From contig JAAYJJ010000216.1 in NCBI GenBank assembly GCA_012522985.1, positions 1-6,235 of the forward strand: 6,235 bases of DNA, read 5' to 3'. Positions 1 through 5,870 of the stretch are shown in pieces. The stretch comes from Aliarcobacter butzleri. GTDB taxonomy: Bacteria > Campylobacterota > Campylobacteria > Campylobacterales > Arcobacteraceae. The notes below the pieces were generated by a model that was given only the letters and a program-made list of their open reading frames with translations, was not told the DNA's origin and searched no databases. Both the position numbers and the translations under genes were made by a program. The number at the start of each line of letters is the position of its first letter. The stretch's first letter is position 1.

Positions 1-467
1 ATCCTGTGATATTTATGAATATATTTTTACTATTTTTGGGTGTTACTTATGCATATCAACAATATCAAGATAGATTGATGTTAAGAGAGGGACGTTTGGT
101 TTCATTTTTCTTAGGCGGTTTAGTGATACTAGGCGGACAACAAGAGTGGTGGCTAAAAGATCTAATCTCAAGTATGTCAAATATAGAGGCTTTTGTAGGT
201 GCTATTACACTTGGAGCTTTTACAGATAATGCTGCTATTACATATCTAGCTTCACTAGTAGATGGTTTAAGTGATGAGTTTAAATACTTCCTTGTTGCTG
301 GTGCTGTTGCTGGTGGTGGCTTGACTGTTATCGCAAATGCTCCAAATCCAGCAGGTGTTGCTATACTTAAAAATCACTTTGAAGATAACACCATAGATCC
401 TAGATATCTATTTTTAGGTGCTTTAATACCTACTATTATTGCAGCTTTATGTTTTATTATTTTATAA
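1..467 (+). CDS. Putative Na+/H+ antiporter, C-terminal part (cut by window edge)
   Basis: This is the last ~154 codons of an integral membrane transporter. The reading frame is open to the first base of the window, so the true start lies to the left; the GTG at position 6 and the ATG at 15 are internal. The protein alternates hydrophobic segments (for example MNIFLLFLGVTYAY, LVSFFLGGLVILGG and a C-terminal LFLGALIPTIIAALCFIIL) with a conserved-looking loop containing GAFTDNAAITYLASLV, LSDEFKYFLVAGAVAGGG and VIANAPNPAG. From memory these resemble the putative Na+/H+ antiporter family PF07399 of the inner membrane; the family name is recall, while the membrane topology is plain. Ion exchange activity is inferred from the family. 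The gene ends in TAA at 465-467, followed by a hairpin, and has no evident link with the CRISPR genes. Confidence 0.75.
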   Translation, partial: PVIFMNIFLLFLGVTYAYQQYQDRLMLREGRLVSFFLGGLVILGGQQEWWLKDLISSMSNIEAFVGAITLGAFTDNAAITYLASLVDGLSDEFKYFLVAGAVAGGGLTVIANAPNPAGVAILKNHFEDNTIDPRYLFLGALIPTIIAALCFIIL

Positions 468-478
468 ATAAACTACAA

Positions 479-511
479 ATAAGTAGAAGAGTAATTATCT
501 CTTCTATTTAT
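479..511 (+). terminator. Terminator-like hairpin after the antiporter gene
   Basis: Left arm 479-491 (ATAAGTAGAAGAG) pairs with right arm 499-511 (CTCTTCTATTTAT) over 13 positions with a single G-T wobble, leaving a 7-base loop. It begins 11 bases after the antiporter stop codon. The right arm ends in a T-rich stretch, but there is no clean run of T after it, so this may be a weak intrinsic terminator or an mRNA 3'-end stabiliser. Confidence 0.55.
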
Positions 512-540
512 ATAACGATATAAGAAGCAATCCACACCAT

Positions 541-566
541 TAAGTGTTCACTTATTGATTAATCAA
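541..566. repeat. Two adjacent short palindromes
   Basis: TAAGTG-TT-CACTTA (541-554) is followed with no gap by the perfect 12-base palindrome TTGATTAATCAA (555-566). Back-to-back dyads of this kind can be protein-binding sites. The second resembles half-sites of the CRP/FNR family (TTGAT and ATCAA) but with a spacing of two rather than four bases, so I do not assign it. The function is unknown. Confidence 0.35.
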
Positions 567-635
567 ACCAACGCTACATCAGAAGATTCAAAACAGTATA
601 TAACCTTATAAGATTGTACCATGTGGAGTTTAAAA

Positions 636-680
636 ATGCAAATTAACTATAATGAAAGTAATTATTATATGATTTGGTAG
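636..680 (+). other. 14-codon mini-ORF with a good Shine-Dalgarno (gene remnant or chance)
   Basis: An ATG at 636 lies 8 bases after GGAG (624-627) and opens a 14-codon frame, MQINYNESNYYMIW, ending in TAG. The same frame continues for 15 more codons after the TAG, and the adjacent frame is open from 673 to its TAA at 784-786. A strong ribosome binding site in front of a very short frame suggests either the start of a decayed gene or a chance match. I recognise no family. Confidence 0.2.
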
Positions 681-790
681 TTTCAATATATCGTATGTGT
701 CGGTTCAAGAGAAAAAAAGAACATATAGTAAAACAAACAGAACTATTTCAATACATGAGACCGTTAAATATTTCGTGCTACCATAATTTC

Positions 791-810
791 TGATAGATAA
801 ATTTCTATCA
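791..810. repeat. Inverted repeat TGATAGA-N6-TCTATCA
   Basis: The arms at 791-797 and 804-810 are perfect 7-base inverted repeats around TAAATT. There is no T run after it on the + strand, so it is more like a binding site than a terminator. It lies about 110 to 130 bases upstream of the candidate cas9 promoters. Confidence 0.3.
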
Positions 811-831
811 TAGCCTAATATAAATCTTAAG

Positions 832-864
832 TTCTAGTTCTAATCTAGAATACTCTGTTTTTTT
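832..864 (+). terminator. Weak hairpin followed by seven T
   Basis: TTCTAG (832-837) and CTAGAA (845-850) can form a 6-bp stem with a 7-base loop. A run of seven T (858-864) follows, seven bases after the stem. The distance and low GC make this a poor intrinsic terminator, but it is the only T run of this length near a stem in the intergenic region and could end a short upstream transcript before the cas9 promoter. Confidence 0.25.
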
Positions 865-909
865 CTATATTTTCATACTCATAAAAACTATTTATAATAG
901 TATTTGCAG

Positions 910-959
910 TTGAAATTGATATATAATATTAAGTTATTTATAAGTATAATATTTATACT
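910..959 (+). promoter_or_regulatory. Candidate cas9 operon promoter with overlapping palindrome
   Basis: Two perfect TATAAT hexamers precede cas9, at 922-927 and 945-950. Neither has a convincing -35 box at 16 to 18 bases, which is common in Campylobacterota, where the -10 and upstream T-rich signals dominate. The hexamer at 945 would give a 5' leader of about 30 bases. It lies inside the perfect dyad AGTATAA-TAT-TTATACT (943-959), so a repressor bound there would cover the -10 and start site. Promoter choice and repression are inferences from sequence only. Confidence 0.4.
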
Positions 960-971
960 ATATGATAGAGT

Positions 972-976
972 AAGGA
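972..976 (+). promoter_or_regulatory. cas9 ribosome binding site
   Basis: AAGGA at 972-976 lies 9 bases before the ATG at 986. It fixes the cas9 start, as does the fact that the RuvC-I motif begins only a few residues into the protein, as in other Cas9 proteins. Confidence 0.7.
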
Positions 977-985
977 TTATATACA

Positions 986-3900
986 ATGAAAAAGATTTTA
1001 GGATTGGATTTAGGAACAAATAGCATAGGTTTTGCTTTAAATCAAGTTGAAGAAAAAGATGGAGCTATTGTCTTTGAAGAACTAACTTCAAATAGTATTA
1101 TTTTTAGTGAATATGTTATGGCTACTGATAGAAGAGCTTTTAGAAGTGGAAGACGAAGAAATGAAAGAGCAGGTAGAAGAAAAGAAAATATTAGAAAGCT
1201 TTTTTGTTATTTCAATCTAGCTTCAAAAGATATTTTAGATAACCCAATAAACTACTTTAATAATCTTACCAAACTGTACAAAGAGCCATATCATCTAAGA
1301 GAAGAAGCTATAAAAGGTAAAGAACTATCTAAAGATGAGTTTGTTTATGCTCTTTATACTATTGTTACTAGAAGAGGATATACAAACCTTTTTGCAAAAG
1401 AGGAAGATGACAAAGAAGCCAAAGAGAGTGAAAGAATAAATAGTGCTATTTTGACAAATAAAAATCTATATAAAAGTAATAACTATATACTCCCATCAAA
1501 AGTTTTGACTGTAAAAAAAGATAAACTTGTAAAAGATGGTTTTATAAATATTGCTATAAGAAATAAAAAAAATGATTACAGCAATTCACTTGATAGAAAA
1601 CTTTGGCAAGAAGAGACTGAGCTATTACTAGAGAGTCAAAAGAACAATAAAGAACTTTTTGAAAGTTTAAAAACTTATGAAGATTTTAAAAATAAACTTC
1701 TAAATGGTATCAATGAAAACTCTATGGGAGCTTTTGAGCAAAGAGATTTAAAAAGTGTTGAAGATATGGTTGGGTATTGCTCTTTTTATAACTTTTATTC
1801 AAATGACCCTCAAAAAAGAGTTATTAATGCACATATAAAAGCTATTGAGTTTGTTTTAAGACAAAGAATAGAAAACTCTATTTTAGGAAATCTAATAATA
1901 AACAAAAAAACTGGTGAATTTGTACAGCTTTCAAAAGAAGACATTGAATCTACTATTGATTTTTGGCTAAAAACTCCAAATGTACAAACAATTACAGCTA
2001 AAAATATTTTTAAAAATGCTGGTTTTAAAGATGTAGAGATAAAAATATCAGATAAACAAGATGATACAGTTCAAGATATATCTGTACATAAATCTATTTT
2101 AGAGATCATTGACTTTGAAACTATTTTCAAAAATGAAGAGTTTTATACAAAAATATTGGAAGTTCTGCACTATTATGTAGGAACTAATCAAATAAAAGAT
2201 GAGATTAAAAAACTAAATAAAGAAAATATTTTAAATGATGAACAAATAGAAAAAATATCAAATCTAAACAAAGCTAAAAGCTCATATCTCTCTTTTTCCT
2301 TAAAGTTTATAAATCAAATTTTAGATAAAATGAAAAAAGGAACTTTATATCATACTGCTCTTGAAGAGTTGGGATACTTTAAAAGGTACACCAAGATGGA
2401 AGCTTATGACTATCTTCCACCACTAAATCCAAGCAAAGAAGATATAAAATGGCTAGAAAAAAATATTAAAAACTTTAAAGCAGATGAGCTATTTTATCAA
2501 CCTCTTGTTAGTCCAAATGTAAAAAGAGTAATCTCTATTTTAAGAAGATTGGTAAATGAGCTAATATCTAGATATGGGAAAATAGATAAAATCATCATAG
2601 AAACTGCAAGAGAGTTAAACTCAAAAAAAGATGAAGAAAAAATAAAAAAATCTCAAGAACAAAGTAAAAAAGAGATAAAAGATGCACAAACCTTACTAAA
2701 AAGTGAAAATAAAGAGCTAAATGGTAAAAATACTTTAAGAGCAAGACTTTTGAAAGAACAAAAGGCAAAATGTCTTTATAGTGGTGAAACTTTGACTCTT
2801 GAAGATGCTTTAGATGAGAATATCACAGAAGTTGAGCATTTTATACCTAGAAGTAGGATTTGGATAGATAGCTATAAAAATAAAATATTGGTACTAAAAA
2901 AATATAATCAAAATAAATCAAATCAACATCCAGTAAGTTTTTTAAAATCTATTGGAGAGTGGGAAAACTTTATTGGTCGCATAGATGAGTTTTTGTCAAA
3001 TAAAGATAAAAAATATTGGCTAACAAATGAAGAAAATATCCAAAGAATTTGGGATAATGAAAAACTTGAAGATAGATTTTTAAACGATACAAGAAGCACT
3101 ACAAAAATAGTAGCAAACTATCTTGAACACTATCTGTTTCCAAAACAAAATGAGTATGGAAAAGGTGAAACAAATGATAATGTAATAAGAGTTACAGGAA
3201 AAGCTATAAATGAACTTAAAAGACTTTGGGGGATTCACGAAGCACAACCAACCGATGATGATGGCAAAAAAGATAGAGATACAAACTATCACCACACAAT
3301 AGATGCTATTGTAATATCACTTTTAAATAATTCATCCAAAAAGGCTTTAAATGACTTTTTTAAACAAAAAGAGAATAAATTTAAAACAAAAGCTATTTTA
3401 GAGAACTTAAAAACTAAATTTCCAGTTACGAAAGATGGTAAGCCTTTATTTGAATTTGTAAAAAATAAAGTAGAAAAATATGAGAACAATGAACTATATG
3501 TTTGTCCTTATATGAAAAAAAGAGAGAATATTCGTGGTTTTAAAGATGGAAATATCAAGTTACTTTGGGATGAAGAGCTAAATAACTTTGCTCAAATAAA
3601 TAAAATAGAGATAAGTAAAAATCTTCTTTATGATAATTTTGGAAAAGAGTTAAAAGATGAAGAAGTTTCAAAAAGATTTAATGATATAAAAGAAAGATTA
3701 AATCTTCCAAAACAAAACAATATCAAAGAGGCACTAGAAGAGTATGAGCAAAGATTATTAAAAACAAAAGAGAGTATAAACAATATCGTTGTAGATATAA
3801 AAAATGAGCAAAGTAAACTTCCAAGAGATAAAAAAGCTATTGATACAGCTGAAATTTTGGAGATAAAAAGCAAAATAGAAAAACTAGAACAAAATAAAAA

Positions 3901-4498
3901 AGAGCTTATAAAAGAGTTGGAGATTCCTTGTTTTTTCTATACAAAAGATGGCAAAAAACAGATAGTTAGAAATTTAAAACTAAAATCAAGTTCTGTAACA
4001 AAAGCAGATAGTATAATAATCACAGATAAAAAACAAAAAAATAGAGTACAAAGACTAGACTTTGAAGTTTATCAAAATCTAAAAGAAAATAAAACTCCAT
4101 TTGTAGCAAAACTAAATGATAATACTTTGAGTGTAGATCTATACAATACCCAAAAAGGACAAGTAATAGGACTAAACTATTTTTCTTCTATAAAAAATGA
4201 TATTTTGCCGAAAATTGATGAAGGAAAAATAAAATTAATATCAAATTATGATGATAAAATAACTATTTCAAAAAATGATATTATAGAGATAAATGATTTC
4301 AAAAATGGTACAAAAAATTATTATACTTGTAATGGTGGTGGAGAAATTGGTAAAGGAAAAAATGTTATTAAAGTTGATAACATAAATAAAAAAAATAAAT
4401 CAGTAATTCCTATTCAAATAGCCAATTATAGAATTGTAAGAAAAGTTAATATAAATTTCTTTGGGGAGATTTTTTATGAAGAGTTTAAGAAAAGTTAA
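986..4498 (+). CDS. cas9: Cas9, RNA-guided DNA endonuclease (type II-C), 1170 aa
   Basis: Cas9 binds the crRNA:tracrRNA duplex and cuts both strands of matching DNA. RuvC-I is at the N-terminus (ILGLDLGTNSIGFAL, catalytic D8), followed by an arginine-rich bridge helix at about residues 46-75 (DRRAFRSGRRRNERAGRR). REC lobes fill roughly 80-520. RuvC-II has E539 in IDKIIIETAREL. The HNH domain around 590-660 has catalytic H618 in EVEHFIPRSR, with N632 and N641 at the spacing of SpCas9 N854 and N863; the residue before the histidine is E617 where D is usual. RuvC-III has H769-H770 and D773 in NYHHTIDAIVI. A lysine/glutamate-rich predicted helix or coiled coil (about 913-979) precedes the WED/PAM-interacting region, which ends near EEFKKS. 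At 1170 aa it is longer than Campylobacter jejuni Cas9 (984 aa), which it resembles in motifs and C-terminal end. First gene of cas9-cas1-cas2; PAM not predictable from sequence alone. Confidence 0.97.
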   Translation: MKKILGLDLGTNSIGFALNQVEEKDGAIVFEELTSNSIIFSEYVMATDRRAFRSGRRRNERAGRRKENIRKLFCYFNLASKDILDNPINYFNNLTKLYKEPYHLREEAIKGKELSKDEFVYALYTIVTRRGYTNLFAKEEDDKEAKESERINSAILTNKNLYKSNNYILPSKVLTVKKDKLVKDGFINIAIRNKKNDYSNSLDRKLWQEETELLLESQKNNKELFESLKTYEDFKNKLLNGINENSMGAFEQRDLKSVEDMVGYCSFYNFYSNDPQKRVINAHIKAIEFVLRQRIENSILGNLIINKKTGEFVQLSKEDIESTIDFWLKTPNVQTITAKNIFKNAGFKDVEIKISDKQDDTVQDISVHKSILEIIDFETIFKNEEFYTKILEVLHYYVGTNQIKDEIKKLNKENILNDEQIEKISNLNKAKSSYLSFSLKFINQILDKMKKGTLYHTALEELGYFKRYTKMEAYDYLPPLNPSKEDIKWLEKNIKNFKADELFYQPLVSPNVKRVISILRRLVNELISRYGKIDKIIIETARELNSKKDEEKIKKSQEQSKKEIKDAQTLLKSENKELNGKNTLRARLLKEQKAKCLYSGETLTLEDALDENITEVEHFIPRSRIWIDSYKNKILVLKKYNQNKSNQHPVSFLKSIGEWENFIGRIDEFLSNKDKKYWLTNEENIQRIWDNEKLEDRFLNDTRSTTKIVANYLEHYLFPKQNEYGKGETNDNVIRVTGKAINELKRLWGIHEAQPTDDDGKKDRDTNYHHTIDAIVISLLNNSSKKALNDFFKQKENKFKTKAILENLKTKFPVTKDGKPLFEFVKNKVEKYENNELYVCPYMKKRENIRGFKDGNIKLLWDEELNNFAQINKIEISKNLLYDNFGKELKDEEVSKRFNDIKERLNLPKQNNIKEALEEYEQRLLKTKESINNIVVDIKNEQSKLPRDKKAIDTAEILEIKSKIEKLEQNKKELIKELEIPCFFYTKDGKKQIVRNLKLKSSSVTKADSIIITDKKQKNRVQRLDFEVYQNLKENKTPFVAKLNDNTLSVDLYNTQKGQVIGLNYFSSIKNDILPKIDEGKIKLISNYDDKITISKNDIIEINDFKNGTKNYYTCNGGGEIGKGKNVIKVDNINKKNKSVIPIQIANYRIVRKVNINFFGEIFYEEFKKS

Positions 4499-4601
4499 GA
4501 TACAATTTTATCATATCAAATGGGGATTTGATAGTTTGCTTAAAACAAGGGACGATTTAGTCCCGCAAAAATTTTATAAACTCTTTTTGGGGAGTTTATA
4601 A
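4476..4601 (+). CDS. Candidate 41-aa basic small protein or leader peptide over the tracrRNA
   Basis: An ATG at 4476, 7 bases after a strong GGGGAG (4463-4468), opens a 41-codon frame ending in TAA at 4599-4601. It overlaps the end of cas9 by 23 bases in another frame and stops one base before the cas1 ATG at 4603. The peptide begins MKSLRKVKIQ and ends KLFLGSL, has seven lysines, two arginines and three aspartates, and matches nothing I know. The same DNA encodes the tracrRNA, so the frame may be open by chance. Against chance are the near-ideal ribosome binding site, the same GGGGAG signal used by cas1, and the tight fit between cas9 and cas1, which suggests translational coupling. A ribosome finishing this frame would also open the hairpin that pairs the cas1 start. 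Confidence 0.3.
   Translation: MKSLRKVKIQFYHIKWGFDSLLKTRDDLVPQKFYKLFLGSL
4501..4506 (+). promoter_or_regulatory. Possible -10 box of the tracrRNA
   Basis: TACAAT lies directly after the cas9 stop codon and would place a transcription start near 4513, at the first bases of the anti-repeat. No -35 box or TGn extension is visible, so the tracrRNA might instead be cut out of the cas operon transcript. Confidence 0.35.
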
Positions 4602-4604
4602 AAT
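4510..4604 (+). ncRNA. tracrRNA (anti-repeat, nexus-like hairpin, 3' hairpin)
   Basis: Positions 4510-4546 are a 37-base variant of the CRISPR repeat in the same orientation as the + strand of the array, so its RNA is complementary to the crRNA repeat, which is read from the - strand. GCTTAAAAC at the end pairs perfectly with the crRNA start GUUUUAAGC. A bulged zone of mismatches follows (about 4531-4537), then continuous pairing over ATCAAATGGGGATTTG: the usual architecture of lower stem, bulge and upper stem, ready for RNase III. After the anti-repeat comes AA and a 5-bp hairpin, GGGAC-GATTTA-GTCCC (4549-4564), in the place of the nexus, then a 13-bp hairpin (4571-4583 with 4592-4604). The 3' end is uncertain: it may be at the T run 4584-4588 or after the second hairpin. 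The RNA lies between cas9 and cas1 and its last hairpin reaches into the cas1 start codon. Confidence 0.82.
4571..4604 (+). promoter_or_regulatory. Hairpin pairing the cas1 start codon and part of its ribosome binding site
   Basis: ATTTTATAAACTC (4571-4583) is perfectly complementary to GAGTTTATAAAAT (4592-4604), with loop TTTTTGGG. The cas1 Shine-Dalgarno GGGGAG (4589-4594) is half in the loop and half in the stem, and the first two bases of the cas1 ATG (4603-4605) close the stem. As RNA, this could limit cas1 translation unless opened by a ribosome arriving from upstream. It also looks like the terminal stem-loop of the tracrRNA. The pairing is direct observation; the regulatory effect is inferred. 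Confidence 0.55.
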
Positions 4605-5475
4605 GTCTTTCCAAAAACTCTATATAAAAAACAAAGCCTACTTAAGCTACACAAATAACCTAATCAAAATAAAAACAGAAGATTGTGAAAATACTGTTTG
4701 TTTTGATGATATAGATACTATTTTAATAGAAAACTATCATACTACTATTTCAACTGCACTTTTAGCACAGCTTTCAAAAGCAGATATTAGTGTAATATTT
4801 TGTGATGAAAAATTTATGCCAAGCTCTATTTTACTGGGAATAAATAAAAATAGCCGTACTACAAAAATACAAAAAGCACAAATTGTTTTAACTAAACCAA
4901 AACTAAATCAAATATGGCAAAAAATAGTTTACTATAAAGTAGAAAACCAATCAAGTGTCTTAAAGATTTTTAATAAAAATGAAAAGTATCTAGATAGCCT
5001 ACTACCTAGAGTAAAATCAAATGACAAAGAGTATATAGAAAGTACTGCTGCTGCATATTATTTCAAAGAGTTGTTTGGAGATGATTTTACTAGAAAGAAA
5101 ATAAATGATGGAAGAAATATAGCTTTAAACTTTGGTTATACTGTTTTTAGAAGTTCTATTTGTAGGTATATCATAGCTTATGGATTAAATCCTGCTTTTG
5201 GGATACATCATAGTAATGAGTTAAATGCTTTTAATCTAGCAGATGATTTGCTAGAGCCTTTTCGTCCAATAGTAGATTTGTATGTAAAAAGAAATATAAA
5301 AAAAGAGACAGAGCTAACTAGTGCAATAAAAGTAGAACTTTTAAAACTATTAGATGAAATAGTAATATATGATAATCAAAGAGTTCAAGTATCATATTGT
5401 ATGAAGCAAATAGTTGCAAATTATCAATCAATTTGTTTAGGAAAAATGGAAGAATTAAAACTTTTTAGTTTATGA
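4603..5475 (+). CDS. cas1: Cas1, CRISPR spacer integrase, 290 aa
   Basis: Cas1 forms the integrase complex with Cas2 and inserts new spacers into the array. The metal-binding triad is visible: E146 in YIESTAAAYYF, H203 in FGIHHSN and E218 in NLADDLLEPFRP, with the 15-residue H-to-E spacing of type II Cas1. The N-terminal ~80 residues are the beta-rich domain (VCFDDIDTILIENYHTTIS), followed by the helical catalytic domain. The length is usual for type II Cas1, and no residue is obviously missing. The start at ATG 4603 is supported by GGGGAG eight bases upstream. The start is paired in a 13-bp hairpin that belongs to the tracrRNA region, and a possible small ORF ends one base before it. The gene overlaps cas2 by four bases (ATGA), so the two are probably translated together. 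Confidence 0.96.
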   Translation: MSFQKLYIKNKAYLSYTNNLIKIKTEDCENTVCFDDIDTILIENYHTTISTALLAQLSKADISVIFCDEKFMPSSILLGINKNSRTTKIQKAQIVLTKPKLNQIWQKIVYYKVENQSSVLKIFNKNEKYLDSLLPRVKSNDKEYIESTAAAYYFKELFGDDFTRKKINDGRNIALNFGYTVFRSSICRYIIAYGLNPAFGIHHSNELNAFNLADDLLEPFRPIVDLYVKRNIKKETELTSAIKVELLKLLDEIVIYDNQRVQVSYCMKQIVANYQSICLGKMEELKLFSL

Positions 5476-5822
5476 AAAAGATAGATGATATAAGTAGATA
5501 TAGAAAAATGGTACTTTTTGCAATGTTTGATATGCCTACTAACACAAAAGGTGATATTAAAAAATATACAAAATTTAGAAAAAAACTTATTGAAATGGGT
5601 TTTATAATGTTTCAATTTTCTATATATGTAAGATTTTGCAATGGACTTGCAACAGCACAAAAATATGAAAGAAAAATCAAAGAAACTGCACCTGTAAAAG
5701 GCTCAATTAGAGTGTTGAAAGTAACTGAAACACAATATAAAAATATGATTATTATAGAAAATTATCGCCAAAAACCTGAAGAAAAGATCGAAAAACAGAC
5801 TCAAACAGTGATTGTTTTTTAA
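5472..5822 (+). CDS. cas2: Cas2, CRISPR adaptation protein, 116 aa
   Basis: Cas2 is the structural partner of Cas1 in spacer integration. The ferredoxin-like fold starts with MVLFAMFDMPT, where D20 is the conserved aspartate at the end of the first strand, and continues through FRKKLIEMGFIMFQFSIYVRFC and a later strand around GSIRVLKVTETQY. Length and motifs match type II Cas2. The C-terminal ~20 residues (from about RQKPEEKIEK) are charged and probably extend beyond the core fold. Its ATG overlaps the cas1 stop (ATGA at 5472-5475) and no strong ribosome binding site precedes it, which points to translation coupled to cas1. It is the last cas gene: no csn2 or cas4 follows before the array, which supports subtype II-C. 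Confidence 0.95.
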   Translation: MKKIDDISRYRKMVLFAMFDMPTNTKGDIKKYTKFRKKLIEMGFIMFQFSIYVRFCNGLATAQKYERKIKETAPVKGSIRVLKVTETQYKNMIIIENYRQKPEEKIEKQTQTVIVF

Positions 5823-5837
5823 AGCAAATCTATCACC

Positions 5838-5860
5838 AAACCCCTGCTGTACAGGGTTTT
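5838..5860 (+). terminator. Terminator-like hairpin between cas2 and the array
   Basis: CCCTG (5842-5846) pairs with CAGGG (5852-5856) around CTGTA, and AAA (5838-5840) can extend the stem with TTT (5857-5859) past one bulged C. Four T follow on the + strand. It lies 15 bases after the cas2 stop and probably ends the cas transcript. Being partly symmetrical, it could also act on transcription leaving the array on the - strand. Confidence 0.55.
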
Positions 5861-5870
5861 AGGCTACTCT
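5856..5870 (-). repeat. Inverted 15-base partial repeat abutting the array
   Basis: GTTTTAGGCTACTCT on the + strand matches the reverse complement of the repeat end AGAGTAGCTTAAAAC at 14 of 15 positions. It directly touches the first repeat (5871), in opposite orientation, with no gap. On the - strand it reads AGAGTAGCCTAAAAC, an anti-repeat-like piece. With positions 5892-5906 it can form a 15-bp stem with one G-U or A-C position around a 21-base loop. The match is too long for chance so close to the array. Confidence 0.7.

Larger units (their letters stand above)
512..900. other. Gene-poor intergenic stretch upstream of cas9
   Basis: No reading frame of useful length with homology I recognise is present on either strand. 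The stretch contains two touching dyads (541-554 and 555-566), a 14-codon mini-ORF at 636-680, an inverted repeat at 791-810 (TGATAGA and TCTATCA around 6 bases), and a small hairpin at 832-850 followed by a T run at 858-864. The short, stop-interrupted frames downstream of 680 could be the decayed remains of a gene, but I cannot name one. No tRNA, no complete insertion sequence and no copy of the CRISPR repeat was found here. Confidence 0.5.

Noticed and set aside
555..566. FNR/CRP binding site
   Set aside because: The half-sites TTGAT and ATCAA are present but spaced by two bases, not four as in the consensus.
697..720. tRNA T-arm (GGTTCAAGAG)
   Set aside because: The bases on either side cannot form the 5-bp T stem, and no acceptor or anticodon stems are found.
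512..985. Complete insertion sequence upstream of cas9
   Set aside because: No transposase frame, no paired terminal inverted repeats and no target duplication could be found.
3080..3873. Three open frames on the - strand inside cas9 (3080-3295, 3289-3489, 3628-3873)
   Set aside because: They lie wholly antisense to conserved Cas9 domains, have hydrophobic low-complexity products typical of reversed AT-rich coding DNA, and lack good start signals.
4510..4546. The repeat-like element as a stray CRISPR repeat or second mini-array
   Set aside because: It has an extra base and several changes at the bulge, no spacer beside it, and is followed by a nexus-like hairpin, all of which fit a tracrRNA anti-repeat better.
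5424..5660. Open frame on the - strand across the cas1/cas2 junction
   Set aside because: It is the antisense shadow of two well-supported genes and has no recognisable motif.
5823..5870. Fourth cas gene (csn2 or cas4) after cas2
   Set aside because: Only 48 bases separate cas2 from the first repeat, so types II-A and II-B gene order is excluded within this window, although genes beyond the array cannot be seen.
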